The notes under the pieces were generated by a model. That model saw nothing but the letters and a program-made list of their open reading frames with translations, did no database searches and was not told the origin of the DNA. From a bacterium (lineage in GTDB: Bacteria; Desulfobacterota; Deferrisomatia; Deferrisomatales; Deferrisomataceae), in NCBI GenBank assembly GCA_027021615.1, contig JALUTY010000118.1, positions 1-64,000 on the forward strand: DNA of 64,000 nt. Reading direction: 5' to 3'. Every line of letters starts with the position of its first letter. Positions within the stretch are counted from its first letter, which is position 1. Below, piece after piece: positions 34,656 to 45,723 of the stretch. The position numbers and the translations under genes were made by a program.

Positions 34656-35012
34656 GTGCCCACCGCGTATGCCACCAAACGGCGCTATCCCCGCAAGCCC
34701 CTGCGAGAAGCGGCGTTGGTGCGGTGCGACCGGGTTCCGGTGGCCGAGGGGTTCACCAAGACCCGGGTCGTTGGGCCGGGCGGGTGTGGGTTCGAGAGCG
34801 ACGAGCCGTTGGGGGTGGGCCGGTTTGTGGAGCTGGTGCTCCGTTTGGATCGCCACACGATTCGGGCTCTGGGCCGGATCGTGTACGAACGCTCCCTGGA
34901 GCCCGGCCGCTACGAGGTGGGGGTGGAGTTCCTCCGGATCCCCGAGGAGCACCGAGCCGCGATCCGCGAGCTGTTTCCCGGCGAGGCGCCAGCGACCGTC
35001 CCCGAAGGCTGA
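34656..35012 (+). CDS. PilZ-domain-like protein
   Basis: 118 residues. RRYPRKPLREAALVRC fits the RxxxR cyclic-di-GMP-binding start of PilZ domains. The second motif is degenerate: VGPGGCGFESDEPLGVGRFV replaces the usual D/N-x-S-x-x-G. The late YEVGVEFLRI matches the end of the beta-barrel. Nucleotide binding is therefore uncertain. GTG 34656 follows GAGAGGAGG. It may link c-di-GMP to the neighbouring phosphorelay and glycan locus; this is inference from position. Confidence 0.7.
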   Translation: MPTAYATKRRYPRKPLREAALVRCDRVPVAEGFTKTRVVGPGGCGFESDEPLGVGRFVELVLRLDRHTIRALGRIVYERSLEPGRYEVGVEFLRIPEEHRAAIRELFPGEAPATVPEG

Positions 35013-35078
35013 CCCTCCGTTCCGGTTGGCAAGATCCGTCGCCTGCCGATAGAATCTTTCCCCTATTACGCCGTGTGA

Positions 35079-37278
<2,200 letters not shown>

Positions 37279-37393
37279 CGGGCCGAAGGCCCCAGACCGT
37301 CGACCAAAATTACTGGAAGGCCGGGAAGGACGATTCACGATTTCCGATTCACGGCAGTTGCGACCAACGACCGACGACGAACCACCAACGACC
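37279..37393 (-). repeat. GGCCTTCGGCCC hairpin and heptamer array
   Basis: The hairpin CGGGCCGAAGGCC at 37279-37291 joins the octamers before it to GACC-type words after it. Nine heptamers at 37331-37393 share one register: the first ones are CGATTCA-type and the later ones AACGACC-type. Together with the previous element this fills most of the 314-bp gap between ligA and the next gene. Confidence 0.75.
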
Positions 37394-37501
37394 GAAGTTT
37401 CCAGGAGATCCCCATGATTCGAGTCGAGCGAGAGCAGGCCGTGGCCGAGCTCCGTGGGGCCCTGCTTGAGCGGTTGGACCGAGGGGCAAAGGGGTAGGGC
37501 C

Positions 37502-38761
37502 ATGGCGCTCCCGCCGGAGGCCGACGCACATCGCAGCTTGACCGACCGGATCGAAGGGTTCCTGTGGGACTCGGTGGGCCTGGGCCGGGGAGCGGGGGTG
37601 GTGCGCACGGTGCTGATCACTGGCTGGAAGTTCCGGGCCGACCGGGGGTTCCTGCGGGCCTCGGCCCTGACCTACTCCACCCTGCTGAGCCTAGTGCCCC
37701 TGCTGGCCCTGGCGTTCTCGGTTCTGAAGGGGCTGGGTGTGCAGAGGCGATTGGAGCCGTTGGTCCTCAAGCACCTGGCCGCCGGCAACCCCGAGGTGGC
37801 CGCTCGGCTCATCGAGTATGTAGAGCGCACCAACTTCGCGTCGCTGGGCGCGGTGGGGCTGGTGGCCCTGGTGCTCACGGCGGTGGCCGTGATCGGCAAC
37901 GTGGAGCTGAGCCTGAACGACATCTGGCAGGTGCGGCGGGGCCGGTCGCCGGTGCGCAAAGTGGCCGACTACCTGTCCATGCTCGTGCTGGGACCGATCC
38001 TCTTGCTGGCCTCGATCAGCCTGACCACCAGCCTGCAGAGCCCGGCAGTGATCGAGCGGCTGCAGCTGCTGGGCCCCCTGCTGCGGCTGATGGTGCGGCT
38101 GTTGCCGTTTGTGGCGGTGTGGCTCGCGTTCACGGCCCTGTACGTGATCCTTCCGAACCGAAGGGTGCCGCTGCGCTCGGCCCTGCTGGGGGGCGTGGTG
38201 GCCGGGTCCCTGTGGCAGTTCGCGGAGTGGGGGTACATCGAGTTCCAGATCGGGGTCACCCGGTACAACGCCATTTACGGGGCCATGGCCCAGCTGCCGC
38301 TCCTGTTCGTGTGGCTGTACCTGAGCTGGTGCATCGTGCTCTGGGGGGCGGAGCTCGCGTTCGTCCACCACCTGCCCGGCCGGGGGCGCTACCTCAAGAG
38401 CCGCCACGAGCTGTGGGTGCCGCGGCTCGAGGCGGCCCTGGCGTTCCTGATTCCGGTGGCCGCGCGCCACCTCGCCGGAAAGCCCGGCCCCACCGAGGGC
38501 GAGGCCGTGGCCGCCACCGGGTTCGACCCGCCGGATGCCGCCCGGGTGCTGGCCCGCCTCCAAGCGGACGGTTGGATCGTGCAGACCCAACACGATCCGC
38601 CCCGGCTGGTGCCCGGAAGATGCCCGGAGCACACCCCGGCTCGGGAGCTGGTCAGCGGGGTCCTGCGGCTCGAGGGCGGTGGCGGGGCCGTGCGGGAGGC
38701 CTTGGAGGCCCGGTTCGGGGACCGGACCTGGGCCGATCTGGCCGGGGAGGAGGGGGGGTGA
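37502..38761 (+). CDS. YihY/BrkB-family inner-membrane protein
   Basis: 419 residues. Residues about 40-300 hold six to seven transmembrane helices with the family features FLRASALTYSTLLSLVPLLA and YGAMAQLPLLFVWLYLSW. The last 100 residues look like a winged-helix domain (DPPDAARVLARLQADGWIV), as in some longer family members. The molecular role is unknown; older names as ribonuclease BN are not supported. ATG 37502 is chosen over the longer GTG 37454. It overlaps the HAD gene by 4 bp. Confidence 0.85.
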   Translation: MALPPEADAHRSLTDRIEGFLWDSVGLGRGAGVVRTVLITGWKFRADRGFLRASALTYSTLLSLVPLLALAFSVLKGLGVQRRLEPLVLKHLAAGNPEVAARLIEYVERTNFASLGAVGLVALVLTAVAVIGNVELSLNDIWQVRRGRSPVRKVADYLSMLVLGPILLLASISLTTSLQSPAVIERLQLLGPLLRLMVRLLPFVAVWLAFTALYVILPNRRVPLRSALLGGVVAGSLWQFAEWGYIEFQIGVTRYNAIYGAMAQLPLLFVWLYLSWCIVLWGAELAFVHHLPGRGRYLKSRHELWVPRLEAALAFLIPVAARHLAGKPGPTEGEAVAATGFDPPDAARVLARLQADGWIVQTQHDPPRLVPGRCPEHTPARELVSGVLRLEGGGGAVREALEARFGDRTWADLAGEEGG

Positions 38762-39423
38762 CGCCGCCGACCTGGGTGTTCGATCTCGACAACACGCTGT
38801 ACCCGGCCGCATCCGGCCTGTTCCAGGAGGTGGACCGGCGCATCCATCGGTTCATGGTCGAGCGCCTGGGGCTCTCGCCCGACGAGGTCCCCCGCCTGCG
38901 CAGCCGGTACAAGCGGGCCTACGGGGCCACTTTGGGGGGGCTGATGGCTCACCACGGCGTGGACCCCCAGGAGTACCTGCGCTACGTGCACGACGTGCCC
39001 CTGGAGCGACACTTGGGGCCCGACCCAGGGCTGCGTGGGGACCTGGAGGCTTTGGACGGGGCCAAGGTGGTGTTCACGAACGGCAGCGTGGAGCACACCC
39101 GGCGGGTGCTCGGCCGCCTCGGGGTCGGCTCGCTGTTCGAGGCCGTCTTCGACATCGCGTTCATGGACTACGTGCCCAAGCCCCGGCCCCACGGCTACCG
39201 GAAGCTGCTGGAGGCCCTGGCGGTGCCGGCCGACCGGTGCGTCCTGGTGGACGACCTGGAGGAGAACCTGGACACCGGCCGGGCGTTGGGTATGGTGACC
39301 GTGAGGGTGGCTCCCCGAGGGACCCCGTCGACGCATCTCCGGGTGGGGCATCCTCGGAATCTTCCCGCCTTGTTTGACTCTGCGGGCCCCCCGTTCCTTC
39401 CTTCGTGCACGGAGACGCCATGA
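38758..39423 (+). CDS. HAD-family pyrimidine 5'-nucleotidase-like phosphatase
   Basis: 221 residues. Motif I FDLDNTLYP carries the catalytic Asp pair, motif II is VVFTNGS, motif III Lys is in VPKPRPHGY, and motif IV is VLVDDLEENLDTG. The sequence resembles SSM1/YjjG-type 5'-nucleotidases. It would dephosphorylate nucleotide monophosphates or related substrates in the cytoplasm. GTG 38758 overlaps the preceding stop (GTGA), and its own stop overlaps the next start (ATGA), indicating translational coupling. Confidence 0.87.
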   Translation: MTPPTWVFDLDNTLYPAASGLFQEVDRRIHRFMVERLGLSPDEVPRLRSRYKRAYGATLGGLMAHHGVDPQEYLRYVHDVPLERHLGPDPGLRGDLEALDGAKVVFTNGSVEHTRRVLGRLGVGSLFEAVFDIAFMDYVPKPRPHGYRKLLEALAVPADRCVLVDDLEENLDTGRALGMVTVRVAPRGTPSTHLRVGHPRNLPALFDSAGPPFLPSCTETP

Positions 39424-40514
39424 GCCCTTACGAAGCCCTCGCAGTCCGGCTCGCCACCCTGGCCATGGGGTATCCCCCCCGGGACGTCCTGCTGGAGATC
39501 CTCGAGGAGAACTTCACCGAGGAAGAGGCCCGGGTGGCCGCATGCCTGCCCACGGGGGTGTCGCCGTTGGACCCCGTGCCGGCCGAGGAGGTGGCCCGGG
39601 AGGCCGGGGCGGACCCGGCGCGGGTGGGGGAGGTTCTCGAGGGGCTGGCCGCGCGGAACGTGATCTACCGGAGGGTGGGGGGTGGAGGGGGTCCGCAGTA
39701 CGCGCTGCACCAGGTGGGGTTCGGGTTCCCCCAGTCGTTCTTCTGGGCGGGGGCCGACACGCCCCACGCCCGGCGCATGGCCGGGCTGGTAGTCCGGTAC
39801 TTCAACCGCCACGTGACCCGCGAGGCCTACGCTGCAGCCCCCACCAAGCCCTACCGGTACGTGCCGGTGGCTGCCTCGATCGACCGGAAGCTCCAGGCCG
39901 TGCTGCCCCACCACGCCATGGACGCGGTGATCGAGGGTGCCGGCCGGTTCGCCGTGGCCCACTGCCCCTGCCGGGTCACGGCCCGGCTTCGGGGCCGGCC
40001 GTGCCCCCACCCGGAGGAGGTATGCCTCAAGTTCGATGAGCTCGCCGAGTACCTGGTGGACCGGGGTCTGGGCCGCGAGATCTCCCGGGAGGAGGCCCGC
40101 GACCTGGTGCGGAGGGCGGCCGAGGTCGGGCTCGTGCACTTTGTGGACAATGCTCGAGACGGTGTCAAACACAACTGCAACTGCTGCGGATGTTCCTGCT
40201 GGAACGTGGGCAGCATCCGCCGCCGCAAGATCCCCCGGGACGTGCTGATGGCTGTCTACTTCCTGCGCCGCACCGACGCCGACGCCTGCACCGGGTGCGG
40301 GGCCTGCGCCGAGATCTGCCCGGTGGCCGCGGTGGAGATGGGGCCGGACGCACCGGCCGTGGACCTGGAGTGGTGCATCGGGTGCGGGGTGTGCGCCACG
40401 GTCTGTCCCACCGGCGCCGTTACCGTGCGACCGCGGCCCGACCGGGGCGAGGTCCCCGCTCGGTTTCAGGAGCTCCACGGCCGGATCCTGGCCGAGAAGG
40501 GGGTGGGGGCATGA
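39420..40514 (+). CDS. 4Fe-4S ferredoxin-domain protein
   Basis: 364 residues. The C-terminus has two cluster motifs, CTGCGACAEICP and CIGCGVCATVCP, for two [4Fe-4S] clusters. A middle region is rich in Cys (HCPCRVTARLRGRPCP, HNCNCCGCSCWN) and may hold another cofactor. The N-terminal 90 residues look like a helical, winged-helix-like domain. Similar proteins occur in sulfate- and metal-reducing bacteria, probably in electron transfer or sensing; the exact role is unknown. The ATGA overlap fixes the start at 39420. Confidence 0.8.
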   Translation: MSPYEALAVRLATLAMGYPPRDVLLEILEENFTEEEARVAACLPTGVSPLDPVPAEEVAREAGADPARVGEVLEGLAARNVIYRRVGGGGGPQYALHQVGFGFPQSFFWAGADTPHARRMAGLVVRYFNRHVTREAYAAAPTKPYRYVPVAASIDRKLQAVLPHHAMDAVIEGAGRFAVAHCPCRVTARLRGRPCPHPEEVCLKFDELAEYLVDRGLGREISREEARDLVRRAAEVGLVHFVDNARDGVKHNCNCCGCSCWNVGSIRRRKIPRDVLMAVYFLRRTDADACTGCGACAEICPVAAVEMGPDAPAVDLEWCIGCGVCATVCPTGAVTVRPRPDRGEVPARFQELHGRILAEKGVGA

Positions 40515-40744
40515 CGGCCCTTCCGAAGCTTTGCATCTCGACCCCATGGATCCGACTGGATCAGGCCCTCAAGGCGGCCGACTGGGTCCAGAGCGGCGGG
40601 GAGGCCAAGGTCCGGATCCAGGCGGGGGAGATCCGGGTGAACGGCCGGGTCGAGACCCGACGGGGCCGCAAGCTCCGGTCTGGGGACCGGGTCGAGGCCA
40701 GGGGCAAGGGGTTCGAGGTGGAAGTCGGGAGTTTAGCTTCGTGA
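40511..40744 (+). CDS. S4-domain RNA-binding protein (YbcJ/RlbA-like)
   Basis: 77 residues. WIRLDQALKAADWVQSGGEA and IRVNGRVETRRGRKLRSGD form the S4 RNA-binding fold found in YbcJ-type proteins. It probably binds structured RNA such as rRNA. ATG 40511 overlaps the previous stop (ATGA). It is the last gene of the unit that begins with the YihY-like gene. Confidence 0.85.
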   Translation: MTALPKLCISTPWIRLDQALKAADWVQSGGEAKVRIQAGEIRVNGRVETRRGRKLRSGDRVEARGKGFEVEVGSLAS

Positions 40745-40753
40745 AACATTTTC

Positions 40754-40782
40754 TTGACACGCCCCGCCCGTTCGGGTATCTC
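40754..40782 (+). promoter_or_regulatory. Putative sigma-70 promoter for TRAP receptor gene
   Basis: A perfect -35 TTGACA (40754-40759), a 17-bp spacer, and a -10 TATCTC (40777-40782) sharing the first three bases of TATAAT. It lies 45 bp before the ATG of the TRAP receptor, which has a strong AAGGAGG ribosome-binding site. Confidence 0.65.
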
Positions 40783-40826
40783 CAAAACGTCGTTTTTTGT
40801 TCCCCACCAACCCTAAGGAGGTCTCC

Positions 40827-41909
40827 ATGGAACGCCGAAGTTTTCTGAAGAAGGCTGGTGTCGCGGCTGCCGCCGGAGCGGTTACCTTCGGGAAGGCTCC
40901 CGCCGTCCTGGCCGCCAAGAAGTATAAGTGGAAGATGGTGACCACCTGGCCTCCCCACTTCCCGGTGCTGGGTGAGGGGGCCGATCTCCTAGCCAAGTGG
41001 GTCGAGGAGATGAGCGACGGCCGCCTCAAGATCCACGTGTACGGCGGCGGCGAGTTGGTGCCCCCCTTGCAGAGCTTCGACGCGGTGAGCCAGGGCACGG
41101 TGGAGATGGGGCACGGCGCCGCCTACTACTGGGCGGGTAAGATGCCGGCAGCCCAGTTCTTCGCAGCGGTCCCGTTCGGGTTCAACGCCCAGCAGATGAA
41201 CGCCTGGCTGTACGGGGGAGGGGCCTGGGAACTCTGGAAGGAGCTCTACGCCCCGTTCAACGTGGTGCCGTTCCCGGCCGGGAACACCGGCGTGCAGATG
41301 GGGGGGTGGTTCAACAAGGAGATCAAGTCCCTGGACGACTACAAGGGGCTGAAGATGCGGATCCCGGGTCTGGGCGGCAAGGTGGTGGCCAAGGCCGGCG
41401 CGAACGCGGTGCTGGTGGCGGGGGGCGAGATCTACACCAACCTGGATCGGGGCGTGATCGATGCCACCGAGTGGGTGGGGCCGTACCATGACCTAAAGAT
41501 GGGGTTCTACAAGGCGGCCAAGTACTACTACTACCCCGGCTGGCACGAGCCGGGCACCGTGCTCGAGGTTCTGGTGAACAAGAGGGCCTGGGAGAAGCTG
41601 CCCAAGGATCTGCAGGCCATCGTGGAGACCGCCTGCTGGCGCTCGAACATCTGGATGCTGTCCGAGTTCGACGCCAAGAACAACGACTCCCTCAAGGAGC
41701 TGGTGGAGAAGCACGGGGTGCAGCTGCGGCGGTTCCCGGACGACGTGCTGCGGGGCCTGCACAAGCTTGCGAACGAGGTGGTGGAGGAGCTGGCCGCCTC
41801 GAGCCCCATGAGCAAGAAGATCTACGACCATTACCAGGCGTTCAAGAAGAAGATTGATCCTTGGACCGACATCTCCGAACGGTCCTATCTGGAGGCCATT
41901 CGCCTGTAA
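40827..41909 (+). CDS. TRAP transporter solute-binding protein (DctP/TakP family)
   Basis: 360 residues. The N-terminus ERRSFLKKAGVAAAAGAVTF is a twin-arginine-type signal. The mature part begins KYKWKMVTTWPPHFPVLGEG and contains GLKMRIPGLGGKVVAKAGAN and GVIDATEWVGPYHD, typical of receptors for 2-oxoacids and related carboxylates. The protein would bind its ligand in the periplasm and pass it to DctQM membrane subunits, which are not nearby. ATG 40827 has AAGGAGG at ideal spacing. Confidence 0.93.
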   Translation: MERRSFLKKAGVAAAAGAVTFGKAPAVLAAKKYKWKMVTTWPPHFPVLGEGADLLAKWVEEMSDGRLKIHVYGGGELVPPLQSFDAVSQGTVEMGHGAAYYWAGKMPAAQFFAAVPFGFNAQQMNAWLYGGGAWELWKELYAPFNVVPFPAGNTGVQMGGWFNKEIKSLDDYKGLKMRIPGLGGKVVAKAGANAVLVAGGEIYTNLDRGVIDATEWVGPYHDLKMGFYKAAKYYYYPGWHEPGTVLEVLVNKRAWEKLPKDLQAIVETACWRSNIWMLSEFDAKNNDSLKELVEKHGVQLRRFPDDVLRGLHKLANEVVEELAASSPMSKKIYDHYQAFKKKIDPWTDISERSYLEAIRL

Positions 41910-41930
41910 CCGGGTCGGTGGCAACCGCGA

Positions 41931-41974
41931 AACGCCAGACGGGCGGCCCCCGAGGGGGCCGCCCGTCTGGCGTT
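41931..41974. terminator. Strong bidirectional hairpin terminator
   Basis: A perfect 20-bp stem: 41931-41950 pairs with 41955-41974, with a 4-base loop. It lies between the convergent TRAP receptor and carboxyltransferase genes and could end transcripts from both sides. There is no long U-run on either side. Confidence 0.8.
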
Positions 41975-42001
41975 CACGGCCTTCCGGCCTTCTCGCCGCT
42001 C

Positions 42002-43735
42002 TCACCCCTTGATGATCCGAGGGGTGATCATCTGGTGGTGGGCGCAGAGGGACTTGGGGTTCTGGTAGGCCGCGCCGGCGAACGCCGTCATGTACCGCCG
42101 GATGTCAGCGAACCGCACCACCTCGTCCACGAACCCCATCTTGGCGCAGTAGGCCGGCCGGGACTTGTCGTAGTAGTCCTGGACGAGCTGGTTCATCTTG
42201 TCGATGACGGGCTGGATCGGCTTGCCCGCGTCCTTCTCCTTGACCAGGCGGCGGGCGTAGGTGGCCGCGGCCGCGGTCTCACCATGCATCACGTAGATCT
42301 CGGTGGTGGGGGTGCCCAGGGTGAAGGCGTTGTGGTTGTTGGCGGTGGGGCCGCCCATGACGTAGTGGGCCGCGGCCGTGCCCTTCCGGAGCACCACCAG
42401 CATCATGGGCACGTCGGTCTGCTCGATGGAGTAGATCAGCGACTGGCCCAGGCCCAGCAGCTCGGCCTTCTCGGCGATGTCGCCCACGTCGATGCCCGTG
42501 GTGTCCTGGAACCAGATCAGCGGGATGCGGTCGCGGCCGCACAGGGTCACGAACTCGTTCATCTTGATGAGTCCCTGGCGGTAGAGTTTGCCCCCGATGC
42601 CCGGGTAGTCGGCGTACTCGGGGTAGCCAGCGGGCAGGAAACCCTGGCGGTTGCCGATGACCCCGCACAGGAACCCGTCCACCTTCACCAGCCCGCAGTA
42701 GATCTCGGGGCCGTAGTCGGGCCGGAACTCCAGGTGCTCGCTGCCATCCACCAGCCGGGCCAGCACGTCGTCGAAGCTATAAGTGCGCTTCTGGTTGAAC
42801 GGGATGATCCGCTCGATCTCGTCGGGGGAGAGCTTGGGCGGCTTGGGCTCGGCCACCCGGAAGAACCGGGGGGCATAGGCCGGCATCTCGCGCATGTGCT
42901 CCTTGATGATGTCGAGCACTGCGTACTCGGTGTCGGCCACGTACCGGAAGAAGCCGGTGGCGTCGTGGTGGATCTCGACCCGGCCCGGGGGTACGGCCTT
43001 GAACTTGCGGGTCGCCTCGATCAGGGCCTCACACCCCTCCTCGTCGAACTGGCCTTTGGGGCTCATGCCGCTCACGATGCCGCCCCCGCCCACAGCCATG
43101 TTGGCGTCCTTGTGGGCCACGATCAGGGTGGGGCTGATCGCCTGGTACCCGCCGCCGGCCGGGTTGGTGCCGTAGACCGCAGCCAGCACCGGCACGCCCA
43201 TCTTCTGGAGCTCGGCGTGGCGGAAGAAGGTGGTGCCGCCGCCCCGGCGGTCGGGGTACACCAGGTGCTGCTCGTTGAGCTTCACCCCACTGCAGTTCAC
43301 CAGCCATACGAGCGGCACGTTGAGCCGCTTGGCCAGGTCGGTGACCCGGAGGATGTTCTCGGACTGGCCGGCGATCCAGGCGCCGGCGAGCACCTTGTTG
43401 TCGAACCCGATCACCACCGCCCAGCGGCCCGAGATCTTGGCCAGGCCGTCCACCACGCCGGTGGTGCCCTCCTGGTTCTCCTTGGGGTTGTACAGGGTGT
43501 GCAGGGGGCACCAGGTGCCGGGGTCCACCAGGTACTCGATGCGTTGCCACACGGTCAGCTGACCCCGGTCGTTCACCTTTTTCTGGGGGATCCCGGCGTT
43601 CTTGACGCGCTCCACCTCCTTGGCCAGCTCGGCCTCGACCTTGCGGATCTCCTGCACGCTCTCCTCGGACGTCTTGAGCTGGCGCTCGGAGAGCGGCTGA
43701 CCAAACTCGGGCATCTTTTCGAAGTACGGCCTCAT
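42002..43735 (-). CDS. gcdA: Carboxyltransferase, glutaconyl-CoA decarboxylase alpha subunit-like
   Basis: 577 residues, the usual GcdA length. It has the two crotonase-like halves of acyl-CoA carboxyltransferases: GRWAVVIGFDNKVLAGAW with GTNPAGGGYQAISPTLIVAH, and PEYADYPGIGGKLYRQGLIK with MMLVVLRKGTAAAHYVMGG. In Na+-pumping glutaconyl-CoA decarboxylase this subunit moves CO2 from glutaconyl-CoA to biotin. The biotin carrier and membrane subunits are not adjacent, so another partner is possible. GGAGGAAACG precedes the ATG. It appears monocistronic. Confidence 0.88.
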   Translation of the reverse strand: MRPYFEKMPEFGQPLSERQLKTSEESVQEIRKVEAELAKEVERVKNAGIPQKKVNDRGQLTVWQRIEYLVDPGTWCPLHTLYNPKENQEGTTGVVDGLAKISGRWAVVIGFDNKVLAGAWIAGQSENILRVTDLAKRLNVPLVWLVNCSGVKLNEQHLVYPDRRGGGTTFFRHAELQKMGVPVLAAVYGTNPAGGGYQAISPTLIVAHKDANMAVGGGGIVSGMSPKGQFDEEGCEALIEATRKFKAVPPGRVEIHHDATGFFRYVADTEYAVLDIIKEHMREMPAYAPRFFRVAEPKPPKLSPDEIERIIPFNQKRTYSFDDVLARLVDGSEHLEFRPDYGPEIYCGLVKVDGFLCGVIGNRQGFLPAGYPEYADYPGIGGKLYRQGLIKMNEFVTLCGRDRIPLIWFQDTTGIDVGDIAEKAELLGLGQSLIYSIEQTDVPMMLVVLRKGTAAAHYVMGGPTANNHNAFTLGTPTTEIYVMHGETAAAATYARRLVKEKDAGKPIQPVIDKMNQLVQDYYDKSRPAYCAKMGFVDEVVRFADIRRYMTAFAGAAYQNPKSLCAHHQMITPRIIKG

Positions 43736-43800
43736 CGTTTCCTCCCGTTTTGGAACGTGAATCTAAGGACGGCGTGACTCTGGCTTCTATGTAACTTCCG

Positions 43801-43900
43801 TTAGGACGCTAGGAGGCTGGGACGCTGGGAGGCTTGAAAACCTCCCGGGTTCCCACACGTTCCAGACCATGCCTCTTCGCCTCCATCACATGCCCCTCGG
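43801..43900 (+). repeat. Composite repeat R, copy (octamers and conserved spacer)
   Basis: Four octamers of TTAGGACG/CTGGGAGG type (43801-43832) followed by CTTGAAAACCTCC and the conserved spacer with CCTCTTCGCCTCCA. Similar copies are at 49818 and 50217. Confidence 0.75.
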
Positions 43901-43994
43901 ACCAACGCACGTTACCCTTCTCCGGTGTGGGGCCGCGCAGCGGCCGATGGAGGCTTCCATGCAAGTTCTTTACCGGAACGTCGATCCTCGCTCT

Positions 43995-44168
43995 TCGGTC
44001 GCCGGTCTGGGGCCTTCGGTTCGCTGGGCGGTTGGGCGGCCGGGCGGCTCCCGAACCTCGCCGAAGCTCGGGGGCACGGGGGCTGGTAAGGCGGCCGCCT
44101 GACGGGCCGAGATACCCGGAATTTCCCTAGTCTCTAGTCTCTCGTTTCCAGTTTCTGGTCTTTTCTGG
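43995..44168 (+). repeat. Heptamer-hairpin-octamer module and CTAGTCT heptamers
   Basis: GGTCGCC/GGTCTGG heptamers, GGCCTTCGGTTCG, three octamers of NNGGGCGG type (44024-44047), then a CTCCCGAA...AGCTCGGGGG tail. A separate array of six units, CTAGTCT to CTGGTCT, lies at 44127-44168. With the previous copy it fills much of the 560-bp gap; 44170-44295 shows nothing I recognise. Confidence 0.7.
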
Positions 44169-44295
44169 TCTCTGCCCCATAGGTGAAAATTGATCACCAC
44201 CAGGTGGAATTCTTCGCGCGCCCCTTCTATACCTTTTTGGCCTGCCCTCACGCAAAGCTCTGGGTCGAGACGGTGGGCCTTGGCCCAACAGAGCC

Positions 44296-45723
44296 CTACA
44301 GCACCGGGGAGAGCAGGCGGCAGGTGGAGGTGACCACCCTGTGAAGCAGGGAGGCCGAGTCCACGTGGCTCCGGGTGAACGGACGGGCCAGGGCCCGATC
44401 GGCCTGGTAGATGGCCTCGATCCGGGCGGCCAGGTCCGGCGAGAGCACCAGCAGGTTCACCTCGAAGTTGAGCCGGAACGAGCGGATGTCCATGTTGGCC
44501 GACCCCAGCATGCCCCATCGACCATCCACCGCAACGAGCTTGGAGTGGAGCATGCCGGGCTCGTACCGGAACACCCGCACCCCGGCCTCCAGCAGGTCGG
44601 CCAGGAAGCTCTCCCCGGCCCGGTCCACCAGCGGATGATCCGTTCGTTGGGGCAGCAGGATCTCCACGTCGACCCCGCGGCGGGCCGCCGTGGACAGGGC
44701 CGTGAGGATGGGTGCATCGGGCACGAAGTAGGGGGTCTCGATCCACACCCTGCGCCGGGCCGACACGATGGCGTGGAACAGGGTGGCGTGGATCGCCCGG
44801 GCTGGGTCGTCGGGCCCGCTCGCCACCACGTGAACCGTGGCCGGTCCCTCGGGCTCCTGGACCGGGAACCGATCAGGGGAGACGATGTCCTCCCCCGTGG
44901 CGAAGTGCCAGTCCTCGGCAAACACGTGGTGCAGTTGGTGCACGGCCGGCCCCTGCACCTTCATGTGGGTGTCGCGCCAGGGCGGCTGGCGGGCCCAACG
45001 GCCCCGGTACTCGTCACCGATATTCACCCCCCCGGTGTAGGCGACCCGCCCGTCCAGCACCGCGATCTTCCGGTGGTTCCTGAGGTGCAGCGATCGGGTT
45101 TTCATCAACCCCCGTAGGGGCAGGAACCAGGCCACCCGGCCGCCGTTCTCGGTCAGCGATGTCAGGTGTGTCGGCGTAAGCTTGCGCGAGCCCACGGCGT
45201 CGAGAAGGAGCCGCACCTCTACGCCCTGGGCCGCTTTGGCGGCCAGCAGGTCCAGGAAGGCCGTGCCCGTCTCGTCGGGCTGGAAGATGTAGTACTCCAG
45301 GTGGATGCACCGCTCGGCCCGGCCCAGGCTCTGGAGCATGTCGTCGTACAGGTGGGCCACCCGGTCGAAAACATGGACCCGGTTGCCCCGGGTGGGCAGG
45401 GTGCGGGATGACGCGATGGCCACCCGCAGGGTGTCCGAGGCGCTCAGCGGCAGATCGCTGGGAGGAGACGCGACCAGATAGGAGGCGACCGGGGTGTCGT
45501 CCGGCAGCAGCTCGCCGGCCCTCCGCCTCCGGCGTCGCCACCGGCGCTCGATCCGGTCGGCCCCGAACAGCAGGTAGAGCAGCGGCCCGAGCCCGGGCAG
45601 GAACAGCACGGTCTGGAGCCATGCCAGGGTGGCCACGGGGTCCCGCCGCCGAAGCACCAGGTGGGCGGCGCACGGGAATGCGAACAGGCAGTGGAGGGCC
45701 AGGAACAGGGTGGGGTCGATCAC
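44296..45723 (-). CDS. Cardiolipin synthase-like phospholipase D family protein
   Basis: 475 residues. Two N-terminal hydrophobic segments (LFLALHCLFAFPCAAHLVL; WLQTVLFLPGLGPLLYLLFG) anchor it in the inner membrane. Two HKD motifs are clear: HRKIAVLDGRVAYTGGVN and HSKLVAVDGRWGMLGSAN. The reaction joins two phosphatidylglycerol molecules, or transfers a phosphatidyl group, to form cardiolipin. GTG 45723 overlaps the ttcA stop (GTGA), so the two are coupled. Confidence 0.9.
   Translation of the reverse strand: MIDPTLFLALHCLFAFPCAAHLVLRRRDPVATLAWLQTVLFLPGLGPLLYLLFGADRIERRWRRRRRRAGELLPDDTPVASYLVASPPSDLPLSASDTLRVAIASSRTLPTRGNRVHVFDRVAHLYDDMLQSLGRAERCIHLEYYIFQPDETGTAFLDLLAAKAAQGVEVRLLLDAVGSRKLTPTHLTSLTENGGRVAWFLPLRGLMKTRSLHLRNHRKIAVLDGRVAYTGGVNIGDEYRGRWARQPPWRDTHMKVQGPAVHQLHHVFAEDWHFATGEDIVSPDRFPVQEPEGPATVHVVASGPDDPARAIHATLFHAIVSARRRVWIETPYFVPDAPILTALSTAARRGVDVEILLPQRTDHPLVDRAGESFLADLLEAGVRVFRYEPGMLHSKLVAVDGRWGMLGSANMDIRSFRLNFEVNLLVLSPDLAARIEAIYQADRALARPFTRSHVDSASLLHRVVTSTCRLLSPVL

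Noticed and set aside
41861-43777. A 638-codon plus-strand frame opposite the gcdA-like gene
   Set aside because: Composition is biased (V, H, G, D, L) with no motif, whereas the minus strand encodes a full-length carboxyltransferase.
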